Shown here piece after piece: positions 24,101 through 30,748 of a DNA stretch of 34,767 nt; the first letter of the stretch is position 1; every line of letters starts with the position of its first letter. The DNA is from Bacteroidales bacterium (lineage in GTDB: Bacteria; Bacteroidota; Bacteroidia; Bacteroidales; F082): contig JAKSNC010000023.1 in NCBI GenBank assembly GCA_024400195.1, positions 1 through 34,767 of the forward strand. Reading direction: 5' to 3'. A program made the translations under genes and the position numbers. The notes under the pieces are model-generated. The model did not search any database. It was not told the DNA's origin and saw only the letters and a list, made by a program, of their open reading frames with translations.

Positions 24101-25806
24101 CCATCCACCGCAATATTTGCGATGCGACCTGCAGCGTCGGCTACACTATGGAATGTTGGGAAGACACGAGGTCGCGCAGATTCTATGCCGAAGAGGCGTG
24201 CGCCACAGAACTCAATGCGGCGTATGTGGTCACATACTCGCCAGTGACGACTGTGCCTGAATATGGCTGCAGTCTTGCCGCATGGCGATGGGAAATGAAG
24301 GATGAACCCGTGACATACGATGGCGTGACCTTCACAAACGCTTTGGAAAAGAGGTATCCAGAAAGCGCATCCTACGATTACGGAGAATATGTCTGGTTCA
24401 TTGTAAAAGATTCCACGGCAAGGAATGTCCGGCTTAAGTGGCATTTGAATAAAAACACCTTCAATGGTGAGTTGTATTATAAGATAAATAACGGCATCGA
24501 GACGAAGATTGACGTTTCGGGAAATATGTGGGTGCAGAACCTGCCTGACTTGAAGCAAGACGATAAAGTGACAGTTTATTATAGGATTAATTCCATGTGG
24601 GATATAACTCTGAACTCCCCACTGATTTGGACAATGAGTCTGGAATATTGTCCGGGACATTTCCCCGAACTTGTTATGGGAATATTACCGACAGAAACCA
24701 CAGAAGGACGTTATGGGTACTATCGATGCACAAAGTGTGAAAAGAATTACAAGGATGAATCATGTAGCGAAGAGTTGACGGATATGACAGATTTAAATGT
24801 CCCGGAAGCCAATAATAATGAAATCTGGTACACGACAATAGACGACAAGCAGATTGAACATCGCGTTAATTACAAGGAAAACGTATATTCAAGAGGTTTG
24901 GGCAAGATAGTTTTTGCTGATGGCGTGACAGAGATTGCTAATGATGCGTTCAACAGAAATAAGACATTGAAATCGATTTTCATTCCTTCGTCTGTGACAA
25001 AGATTGGCAATTCCTCTTTTTGGGAATGTCCTGCATGGGAATCCGTTTTCTTTGCTTCTCTACCGAATGTTGACCAACATGCTTTTGGGAATTGCTATAA
25101 ACTCTCCACCAAAGTGTTCGACCTCACCGACAGCAACAAGCCGTTCATCGGTACCTCATTGGACAATTATCCATCTGCTGGCTTCACCGAGGCGCATTAC
25201 CACGGCACGTTAGAGCCTAACCAATGGGGAACTATCACTCTTCCTTTCGTGCCTTCAAGCCATCAGGGAATAGTGTTCTTCTCTATCGACAATGTGGATG
25301 CGGCAAACGGCACGCTCACCCTTTCGATAGCCGAGAACATAGAGGCGGGCAAGCCTTATCTGTTCAGGAACCAGACGGATGCTGCCAACTTTACGCTTAC
25401 GGCAACGCCCGCGGCCCCGGCCACAAGCGTCCCCGTCAACATCACGGCATCCGAGCAGACCGTCGGCGACTTCGCGCTGAAAGGCACTTTCCAAACCAAG
25501 GAGCTTACGGAAACAGGCCTTTATCAGCTTGATGGCGACGCATTCGTCAATGTCGAAAGCCTCAGCATTGATCCGTTCCGCGCCTACTTGAAGGACACCG
25601 GCAGCTCTGCCGTGACACGCATCGTGATAAACGGCGGTTTAACATTTGTCGAAATCACCTATCAGGACGACAGCACCATCACCCTCTACGGAGTGAAGGC
25701 TGTGGAGTTCCTCAAAGAAAACGGCACGCCGACCGTTCGCGTGACATACGCCGACGGCAGCACGAAGACGTATGAAAACCCAAAGAAGGTTGACTTCGGG
25801 AAATAA
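21154..25806 (+). CDS. Large BspA-like/GLUG surface protein (1550 residues)
   Basis: This is the only intact member of the local BspA family. Order of parts: signal peptide (cleavage near ALAQ-L, residues 34-35); the family opener NDEIWYTTTDGKV; nine or more 23-residue LRR_5 units (about 80-300), several nearly identical in DNA; two copies of a GLUG-type beta-helix module (about 350-600 and 690-930, each from NPYQIATL to GEVC); Cys pairs in HCTECGNNY and RCTKCEKNY; a second short LRR block (about 1250-1340); and a C-terminal beta domain ending TYENPKKVDFGK. Such proteins are displayed or secreted and bind host or matrix proteins. No canonical T9SS tail was recognised. A second in-frame ATG at 21181 is also possible. 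Confidence 0.88.
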   Translation: MKRIHTKILMNRNILKLLLSAAFVMCCTFSALAQLGTPPNDEIWYTTTDGKVCNPNENDVFGAAIISNTYPENGHGTIKFNGKVTSIGWWAFFRCGSLVSINIPNSVTSIGERAFLDCTNLVSVNIPNGVTSIEECAFENTSLATVTIPNSVTSMGSWTFENCRGLISATIASRYIAYATFKNCTSLVSVTIQNSVTSIGEGAFSGCSGLTSITIPSSVTSIGEGAFSECYGLTSVTIPNSVTSIGEGAFFSCSGLTSITIPSSVTSIGASAFYGCKGLTSVTIPSSVTSIGEHAFYSCDNIHEVLYLGSNNYNYECFGYFFGPKPTVYVSDDVAGSSGTWCNCPALPWRSGEGDGTEDNPYQIATLENLMRFTSNVNSGAVSACAVLVADITMNTGVLDSNGNLSGEAFEPWIPIGGWGNNGYSGEFDGNGHTISGLYFNDETTSAVGLFGMANNSGNVTARIHDLGVKDSYFRGKSHVGGICGDFANGRMENCWNAATVQSVENTAGGLVGSCRKYASVSGCYNIGKVAEGTNCGGICGSVAKNVNGFISISNCVSLEGKCSVAYNLYDDAEIDNVHIKNAAAFTSGEVCWILNGNCRSAAWRQHLRTDDYPMVTGDYVVYKDGNVFRNETLCEVAEDHLHSFEESVMPQLSGTYINCWHCTECGNNYKLDDKTNELPKIEFTEPSAGDGSQANPYQIATLGNLLWFANHVNTGNASVCAILTADITMNASVLKSSGYSNGEGFVEWVPIGGHGKDFGGDFDGNGHTISGLYLKNTEMNNMGLFGKAVNNAHIHDLGISDSYFYGKDHVGGICGDFASGLIENCWNGATIDAKDWNAGGISGSCWIYASIKDCYNIGRIVTNYDNPSYGGICGAVYENTGVDYTISNCYTLQGKCSKVYGSLDNGCPASKINHSFVKNDDAFASGEVCYQLNHGVTNGSQKWYQTLETDEFPVLNNSHNTVFFGYDGDVLKYSNTPITVGAIHRNICDATCSVGYTMECWEDTRSRRFYAEEACATELNAAYVVTYSPVTTVPEYGCSLAAWRWEMKDEPVTYDGVTFTNALEKRYPESASYDYGEYVWFIVKDSTARNVRLKWHLNKNTFNGELYYKINNGIETKIDVSGNMWVQNLPDLKQDDKVTVYYRINSMWDITLNSPLIWTMSLEYCPGHFPELVMGILPTETTEGRYGYYRCTKCEKNYKDESCSEELTDMTDLNVPEANNNEIWYTTIDDKQIEHRVNYKENVYSRGLGKIVFADGVTEIANDAFNRNKTLKSIFIPSSVTKIGNSSFWECPAWESVFFASLPNVDQHAFGNCYKLSTKVFDLTDSNKPFIGTSLDNYPSAGFTEAHYHGTLEPNQWGTITLPFVPSSHQGIVFFSIDNVDAANGTLTLSIAENIEAGKPYLFRNQTDAANFTLTATPAAPATSVPVNITASEQTVGDFALKGTFQTKELTETGLYQLDGDAFVNVESLSIDPFRAYLKDTGSSAVTRIVINGGLTFVEITYQDDSTITLYGVKAVEFLKENGTPTVRVTYADGSTKTYENPKKVDFGK
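21448..22050 (+). repeat. DNA-level LRR repeat array, 69-bp period
   Basis: The segment AGTGTGACGAGCATCGGGGA and its close variants recur about every 69 bases within the BspA gene, with long identical tracts from 21730 to 22030. Such an array can expand or contract by recombination. Confidence 0.85.
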
Positions 25807-25812
25807 AAAAGA

Positions 25813-25843
25813 TTGGAATTTTGCTAAAAAAAATGTACCTTTG
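25813..25843 (+). promoter_or_regulatory. Promoter of the T9SS cargo gene
   Basis: TTG (25813-25815), 20 bp, TACCTTTG (25836-25843) matches the Bacteroidota consensus at ideal spacing, 34 bases before the ATG. Confidence 0.75.
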
Positions 25844-25877
25844 CGACCAATTTAAAACAAGATAATCTTAAAACAAA

Positions 25878-27482
25878 ATGATAAAAAAAACATTAACAGC
25901 CGTCATCGTAACATTGTTTTGCATTACGGCTAACTCGCAGGAAATCAACTCTATTATCACTCGACAAGGCAATGACGACAACAAGAGCCACTATCAACTC
26001 AGCACAACACCAAAATTAGTCGTTGACGGAGAAAGTGTCAAAGTCATGATCAATGAAACAGAAAAAGAGCAGTTTGACATCTCCACCAATGAGCTCAACG
26101 TCTTTTTCGGCTCAGTCATTAGTGACAATGTCGTCGCAGAAAATATCACAGGCAGCTATCCAGTCATTATCGGGGAGAATAGCATACTCACCGTTATAGG
26201 AACGATAACGAATCCAGACCCCGCCAACCTCGTCATTAAAGACGGCGGACAACTTGTCTTCAACGACAGCGGCAAAGATGGTAACAGCGGCGTCAAAGCG
26301 ACGGTGGAGAAAAACATCATACCTTACAGCAGTAAGGGCGATAAAGGTTGGTACTTCCTCGCGGCTCCGATGACAGACTTCGCAGTTACATCGTTTACCA
26401 ATCAAGCCGGCAATGGCGACTACGACCTCTATAGATGGTATATCAAAGACGACGGAACTCCGATATGGTATAACTATAAGGCTCATGATTCTAGTCACGA
26501 CAACGAGTTTGAAACTAACTTCGTCAGCGGAAGAGGCTACCTCGCAGCATACGAAACAACAAACCTCCTAAAAATGCAGGGAACTCTCAATGCCGGTACG
26601 ACATTCGATTTCACCAACGAGCTCAATTCAAATGGCAATTTCACTCTCCTCGGCAACCCGTTCACATACGACCTGAAATGGAGCGACTTCAACAATAAGA
26701 CTGGAATCTATAACGGTTTCGCAGTGGTTGACAGCGAAGACGGAATAATAAAATATGCCGTCGGAGACACTCCAATCAAAGTCGGAACTGGCTTTATGGT
26801 TTATACCGAAGAAGATAATGCTGATTTATCATTCACCAAAGGCAGCGGAAGCGGTAAGAGCAACGACATCCTCGCACTTAACCTGTTCGCGAGCAACGGA
26901 AACGGCGAAGACAACACCATCATAGTCCTTGACGACGAAAACGGCGGTTTCGCCAAAGCCGACAACTTCAACACCAACGTCCCGCAAATCTACACCGAGA
27001 AAAACCAGACCAAATACGGAATCCGTAACTTCAACACCAGCACGAAAGAGTTCAACGTGTCGTTCAAAGCCGCCGGCGAAGGTTCCAACACCATCAGACT
27101 TGAGACCATCGGCGAGTTCGACTACGTGCATCTCTACGACAAACTTCTTGATGTTGATGTCGATATGCTTTTAGAAGGAAGCTACACGTTTGAGGCTTCA
27201 GAAGACGACGACACGCACCGCTTCATAGTAAGAATCGACAAGGGCAACACCGGAATCGACGAAAACGAAACCGAAAACTTCGTGAACGTCTATAACGGCG
27301 AGATACACGTCAGCGGAAGCGGCGAGGTTCAAATCTTCGACGTCATGGGCAGAATAATGCATTCGGAAGTCATAAGCGGAGACGCGACGATTTCGACGGG
27401 CGGTTTCAAGGGCGGAGTTTACGTCGTGAGACTTATCGGAAACGGATGGACTAAGACGGAGAAGATAGTTGTTAGAAGATAA
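25878..27482 (+). CDS. T9SS type A sorting-domain protein (secreted, function unknown)
   Basis: A 534-residue protein. The signal peptide is MIKKTLTAVIVTLFCITANS. A long beta-rich middle carries segments such as KGWYFLAAPMTDF and LLGNPFTYDLKW, seen in many Bacteroidota surface proteins. The C-terminal type IX sorting domain has VQIFDVMGRIMHSE, GGFKGGVYVVRL and the closing KIVVRR. The domain directs export across the outer membrane by the Por/T9SS machinery, so the organism should carry that system. No enzymatic motif is visible. It has its own promoter and is separated from the large BspA gene by 71 bases. Confidence 0.85.
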   Translation: MIKKTLTAVIVTLFCITANSQEINSIITRQGNDDNKSHYQLSTTPKLVVDGESVKVMINETEKEQFDISTNELNVFFGSVISDNVVAENITGSYPVIIGENSILTVIGTITNPDPANLVIKDGGQLVFNDSGKDGNSGVKATVEKNIIPYSSKGDKGWYFLAAPMTDFAVTSFTNQAGNGDYDLYRWYIKDDGTPIWYNYKAHDSSHDNEFETNFVSGRGYLAAYETTNLLKMQGTLNAGTTFDFTNELNSNGNFTLLGNPFTYDLKWSDFNNKTGIYNGFAVVDSEDGIIKYAVGDTPIKVGTGFMVYTEEDNADLSFTKGSGSGKSNDILALNLFASNGNGEDNTIIVLDDENGGFAKADNFNTNVPQIYTEKNQTKYGIRNFNTSTKEFNVSFKAAGEGSNTIRLETIGEFDYVHLYDKLLDVDVDMLLEGSYTFEASEDDDTHRFIVRIDKGNTGIDENETENFVNVYNGEIHVSGSGEVQIFDVMGRIMHSEVISGDATISTGGFKGGVYVVRLIGNGWTKTEKIVVRR

Positions 27483-27490
27483 GGACGAGA

Positions 27491-27601
27491 GGACTAAGGA
27501 CTAAGGTCAAAGGTCGAAGGTCAAAGGTCGAAGGACTAAGGTCGAAGGTCAAAAAGTCAAAAGATCAAATTGTCAAATCGTCAAAAAGTCAAATCGTCAA
27601 A
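27491..27601 (+). repeat. Intergenic array: nine heptamers then six octamers
   Basis: 27491-27553 is nine units of GGACTAA, GGTCAAA or GGTCGAA. 27554-27601 is six octamers of the form NNNTCAAA, mostly NNGTCAAA. The array fills almost the whole gap between the T9SS cargo stop and the next ATG (27606). Confidence 0.95.
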
Positions 27602-27605
27602 AATC

Positions 27606-27875
27606 ATGATAAAGAAATTTTTAATAATAGCCGTTATGGTGTTTGCGTGCGGAACGTTGCATGCTCAGAAGCATGACTTCTTTCAGGGCAACAGCATAAT
27701 AAGAGGGACATCAGGAGGGTCTGGTGATAACCCCGGTTATCCAACCACACCGACAACGCCTGTCACGCCGGGTCACGGTGGAGATGATGACGTGACTCCC
27801 ATCGGAGACGGCATAGTGCTGTTAATCGGCCTCGGAGCCGCATACGCGCTGAAAAACAGAAAGAAAAACGAATAA
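27606..27875 (+). CDS. Small secreted protein with possible C-terminal sorting signal
   Basis: An 89-residue protein: signal peptide MIKKFLIIAVMVFACGTLHA, a short body, a Gly/Pro/Thr-rich linker (GYPTTPTTPVTPGHGG), then VTPIGDGIVLLIGLGAAYAL and a basic tail KNRKKNE. The Pro-Ile-Gly-Asp-Gly motif, one membrane span and a positive end give the layout of a C-terminal sorting or anchoring signal. I have seen similar PxGxG endings in Bacteroidales but cannot name the family. The ATG at 27606 is chosen because the in-frame start at 27570 would begin inside the octamer repeats. It follows a T9SS cargo gene. Confidence 0.7.
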   Translation: MIKKFLIIAVMVFACGTLHAQKHDFFQGNSIIRGTSGGSGDNPGYPTTPTTPVTPGHGGDDDVTPIGDGIVLLIGLGAAYALKNRKKNE

Positions 27876-27879
27876 TCAT

Positions 27880-27907
27880 GTAGAGACGGTGCGTGCACCA
27901 TCTCTGC
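27880..27907. repeat. REP-like palindrome, GTAGAGACGGTGC hairpin
   Basis: AGAGACGGTGC, GT, GCACCATCTCT is an 11-bp stem with one mismatch, extendable to 13. The form GTAGAGACG...CGTCTCTAC is a palindrome I know as widely scattered in Bacteroidota and some cyanobacteria. It may also act as a terminator-like hairpin, but no T-run follows. Confidence 0.7.
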
Positions 27908-27937
27908 AAATAAGAACAGAAATGCGTTACTTCTTCA

Positions 27938-27965
27938 TTCTAAATTCTAAATTCTAAATTCTGAT
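27938..27965 (+). repeat. Heptanucleotide array (TTCTAAA)x3 plus a degenerate copy
   Basis: TTCTAAA three times at 27938-27958, then TTCTGAT. It sits upstream of the yebC promoter. Confidence 0.9.
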
Positions 27966-27979
27966 TTCTATTTTTTTCT

Positions 27980-27987
27980 TACCTTTG
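27980..27987 (+). promoter_or_regulatory. -7 element of yebC
   Basis: TACCTTTG, 29 bases before the yebC ATG. No -33 TTG was seen at normal spacing. Confidence 0.55.
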
Positions 27988-28016
27988 CAGTCCGAAATTT
28001 AAAAAACACCGTATAT

Positions 28017-28742
28017 ATGGGAAGAGCTTTTGAATACCGCAAAGCGGCTAAAATGAAGAGATGGGGTCACATGTCGAGGGTGTTCCCCAAATTAGGAAAG
28101 ATAATCACTATCGCGGCCAAAGAAGGCGGTTCGGATCCTGATATGAACCCGAAACTGCGTCAGGCAATTCAAAATGCGAAGGCTGAAAACATGCCTAAGG
28201 ATAATATCGATGCCGCCATCAAACGCGCGACGGCTAAAGATGCCGCCGATATGGTTGAGGTTGTCTATGAAGGTAAAGGCCCTCACGGAGTCCTCGTCGT
28301 CGTGGAATGCGCAACCGATAACACAACGCGTACAGTTGCCAACGTCCGTTCATATTTCAACAAAAACGGCGGACAGCTTGTCAACTCAGGTTCTTTGGAA
28401 TTTATGTTCTCACGCAAAGCAGTGTTTGAGATTGAACTTCCGGCAGGAATGGATAAGGACGAACTCGAACTCGAACTGATTGACGCCGGATTGGAGGAGA
28501 TCGAATCGGAAACCGATGAAGAAGGCAAGACGACAACGATAGCCTATTCAGATTGGACAGCTTACGGAACAATGCACGACGCTCTCGAAAATAACAAGGT
28601 CAACATTATCAAGGCTAACCTTCAGCGTTTTGCAAACTCGCCCGTCAAATTCAACGACGAGGAGACTGAAAGCATTCTCGCCTTCATCGATAAAGTCGAA
28701 GATGACGAAGACGTTCAGGCTGTTTATACAAACATGGAATAA
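28017..28742 (+). CDS. yebC: YebC/PmpR family regulator
   Basis: A 241-residue protein of the universal YebC/TACO1 family. It opens with MGRAFEYRKAAKMKRWGHMS, a Bacteroidota variant of the family's GHSKW start. It has the signatures NPKLRQAIQNAKAENMPKDN and YEGKGPHGVLVVVE. Members bind DNA or act on ribosomes during synthesis of difficult (proline-rich) peptides. Length and domains are normal. It has its own promoter and a perfect terminator, so it is probably monocistronic. Confidence 0.93.
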   Translation: MGRAFEYRKAAKMKRWGHMSRVFPKLGKIITIAAKEGGSDPDMNPKLRQAIQNAKAENMPKDNIDAAIKRATAKDAADMVEVVYEGKGPHGVLVVVECATDNTTRTVANVRSYFNKNGGQLVNSGSLEFMFSRKAVFEIELPAGMDKDELELELIDAGLEEIESETDEEGKTTTIAYSDWTAYGTMHDALENNKVNIIKANLQRFANSPVKFNDEETESILAFIDKVEDDEDVQAVYTNME

Positions 28743-28767
28743 TGTTCGCAGTATATGTGATGTCAAG

Positions 28768-28801
28768 ATGCGGTTTTCGTACACGAAAACCGCATTTTTT
28801 T
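28768..28801 (+). terminator. Intrinsic terminator of yebC
   Basis: ATGCGGTTTTCGT, AC, ACGAAAACCGCAT: a perfect 13-bp stem with a 2-nt loop followed by T6 (28796-28801). It starts 26 bases after the yebC stop. Confidence 0.92.
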
Positions 28802-28828
28802 GTTAAAAAATATTAACAATTACGCGGC

Positions 28829-30748
28829 ATGAGTGAACAAACGAGACGAGTCCTTGAGCAATACTGGGGATATAAATCGTTCCGCCCGTTGCAGGAAGAC
28901 ATTGTGGATTCCGTCATCGCCGGACGTGACACATTGGCTCTTCTGCCTACAGGCGGCGGCAAGTCGATTTGCTTTCAAGTTCCCGCCATGGCTATGAACG
29001 GAATCTGTATCGTCGTCACTCCGCTCATTTCATTGATGAAAGACCAGGTTCAGCACCTGAAGAAAATCGGAATTGAAGCTGCCGCAATTTATACCGGTCT
29101 GACTAAACGAGAGATAGAATTGGTTTATAATCAGGCTGTTTATGGAAAATTGAAGTTCCTTTACGTCTCTCCGGAACGACTTGTTACCAACAGTTTCCTG
29201 ACGGCCTTGAGAAAAATGACCGTCTGTCTTATCGCTGTTGACGAATCGCACTGCATCTCGCAATGGGGTTACGACTTCCGTCCGCCTTACCTGAAAATCG
29301 CCGATATTCGTCCTTTTCTGCCCGCGACTCCGATTCTCGCTCTCACAGCTACCGCGACTCCGATGGTAGTCAACGACATCCAATTCCGTCTGCAATTCAA
29401 GAAAAAAAACGTCTTTCAGACAAGTTACGAACGTAAAAACGTCATTTACAACGTTCTTCACGAACCTGATAAATACGGCGTTATGTTTAACCTGTTCGAC
29501 AGAATGACGTCGGGGAGCGGCATTGTCTATGTCAGAAGCCGCAAGAGAACCGGCGTTATCGCAGAATGGCTCTCCAACGCAGGCATCACGGCTGCATCGT
29601 ACCACGCCGGACTTGACGCATCGGTCAGAGACGAAAGACAAAGGCAGTGGATGGACGGAAAGACAAAAGTTATGGTGGCTACAAACGCCTTCGGAATGGG
29701 AATCGACAAACCTGATGTGCGACTCGTCGTCCATCTCGACCTTCCCGACAGCCTCGAAGCCTATTTTCAGGAAGCAGGACGCGCCGGACGTGACCTCAAA
29801 CATTCCGAAGCTTATCTACTCGTTTCAGAAAGCGACATAAAACGTCTTCACGATAACTTCGAATCGACTTATCCGCCACTCGAAGATATTAAATTGGTTT
29901 ACAACGCTTTATTTAATTATTTCGGCATAACGGTAGGAGCCGGCGAGGGTTTTCAGGCTCCGTTTGAACTTGACGCGTTCACACAATATTGCGGATTTTC
30001 TCCGCTTAAAGTCTTCAACATTTTGAAACTGCTTGAAAAAGACGGAATCATCTCTATGTCGGAGGCTCTTGAAACACCATCGAAAGTCTATATCACGGCA
30101 AACGACGGCGAAATTCGTAGATTCCGCTCGCAATACGCTGATTATGATATGATTATAGATAATCTTCTTCGCTCTTGTCCGGGAATATGTTCCGATTTTA
30201 CCGTCATCAGAGAGGAAAAAGTTGCGAGAATGACCGGATTAGATGTGAATAAAGTCGTCGAAAACCTGAAAAATCTTGAAAATTACAACGTCCTCGTTTA
30301 TTCCGCAAGATGCGACAAACCGCAGATTCAGTTTTTGTCGGAAAGAGTTGATGCTGATAATCATTTCGTTTTGAGCAACGAAGTTTATGCCGACAGAAAA
30401 AAAGATGCCGAAATGAGAATCAAGGCCGTTGAAGATTTTGTTAGAAATTCGGACGAATGTCGAAGTGTTCAGCTTTTGCGTTATTTCGGTGAGAAAATCG
30501 ACCATACGTGCGGCAAATGCGATGTCTGTATCTCATATTCTGAGAAAAATATATCGAAAAATGATTTTGAAATCATTAGTCGTTCTATTTTAAATAAACT
30601 GAAAACTAATGATTTAGATATGAATGAGTTATCAAAGTTGACGACGGACGTTCTTCCGGAAAAGATTTTCGAAGTGGCAAGGCAGATGATAGACTCTGGA
30701 ATGATTCGCCTCACATCAGATGGTTTCCTTAAAATGACAAAAAAATGA
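28829..30748 (+). CDS. recQ: RecQ-family ATP-dependent DNA helicase
   Basis: A 3'-5' DNA helicase in recombination and repair. The 639 residues show Walker A LPTGGGKS (39-46), the DESH box (138-141) with CISQWGYDFRPPY, motif IV GIVYVRSRKRT, and motifs V-VI (ATNAFGMGIDKPDVR, FQEAGRAGRD). A RecQ C-terminal zinc-binding region has the cysteines C..CGKCDVC. No recognisable HRDC domain follows; the last 80 residues are short and helical. It overlaps the next gene by four bases (ATGA). Many Bacteroidota carry two RecQ forms, so this may be the HRDC-less paralogue. Confidence 0.92.
   Translation: MSEQTRRVLEQYWGYKSFRPLQEDIVDSVIAGRDTLALLPTGGGKSICFQVPAMAMNGICIVVTPLISLMKDQVQHLKKIGIEAAAIYTGLTKREIELVYNQAVYGKLKFLYVSPERLVTNSFLTALRKMTVCLIAVDESHCISQWGYDFRPPYLKIADIRPFLPATPILALTATATPMVVNDIQFRLQFKKKNVFQTSYERKNVIYNVLHEPDKYGVMFNLFDRMTSGSGIVYVRSRKRTGVIAEWLSNAGITAASYHAGLDASVRDERQRQWMDGKTKVMVATNAFGMGIDKPDVRLVVHLDLPDSLEAYFQEAGRAGRDLKHSEAYLLVSESDIKRLHDNFESTYPPLEDIKLVYNALFNYFGITVGAGEGFQAPFELDAFTQYCGFSPLKVFNILKLLEKDGIISMSEALETPSKVYITANDGEIRRFRSQYADYDMIIDNLLRSCPGICSDFTVIREEKVARMTGLDVNKVVENLKNLENYNVLVYSARCDKPQIQFLSERVDADNHFVLSNEVYADRKKDAEMRIKAVEDFVRNSDECRSVQLLRYFGEKIDHTCGKCDVCISYSEKNISKNDFEIISRSILNKLKTNDLDMNELSKLTTDVLPEKIFEVARQMIDSGMIRLTSDGFLKMTKK

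Noticed and set aside
23899-24660. A 253-codon antisense open frame under the large BspA gene.
   Set aside because: Composition is that of a shadow frame, with no promoter and no recognisable domain; the sense frame is continuous for 1550 codons.
21154-25806. A T9SS C-terminal sorting domain in the large BspA protein.
   Set aside because: The tail TYENPKKVDFGK lacks the beta-sandwich pattern and the conserved closing seen in the neighbour at 25878-27482; it matches the short tails of the local BspA family instead.
27491-27601. Regular short repeats considered as a CRISPR or a replication iteron array.
   Set aside because: Heptamer and octamer periods with no spacers; no replication initiator gene nearby. 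It fits the other period-7 arrays in the window.
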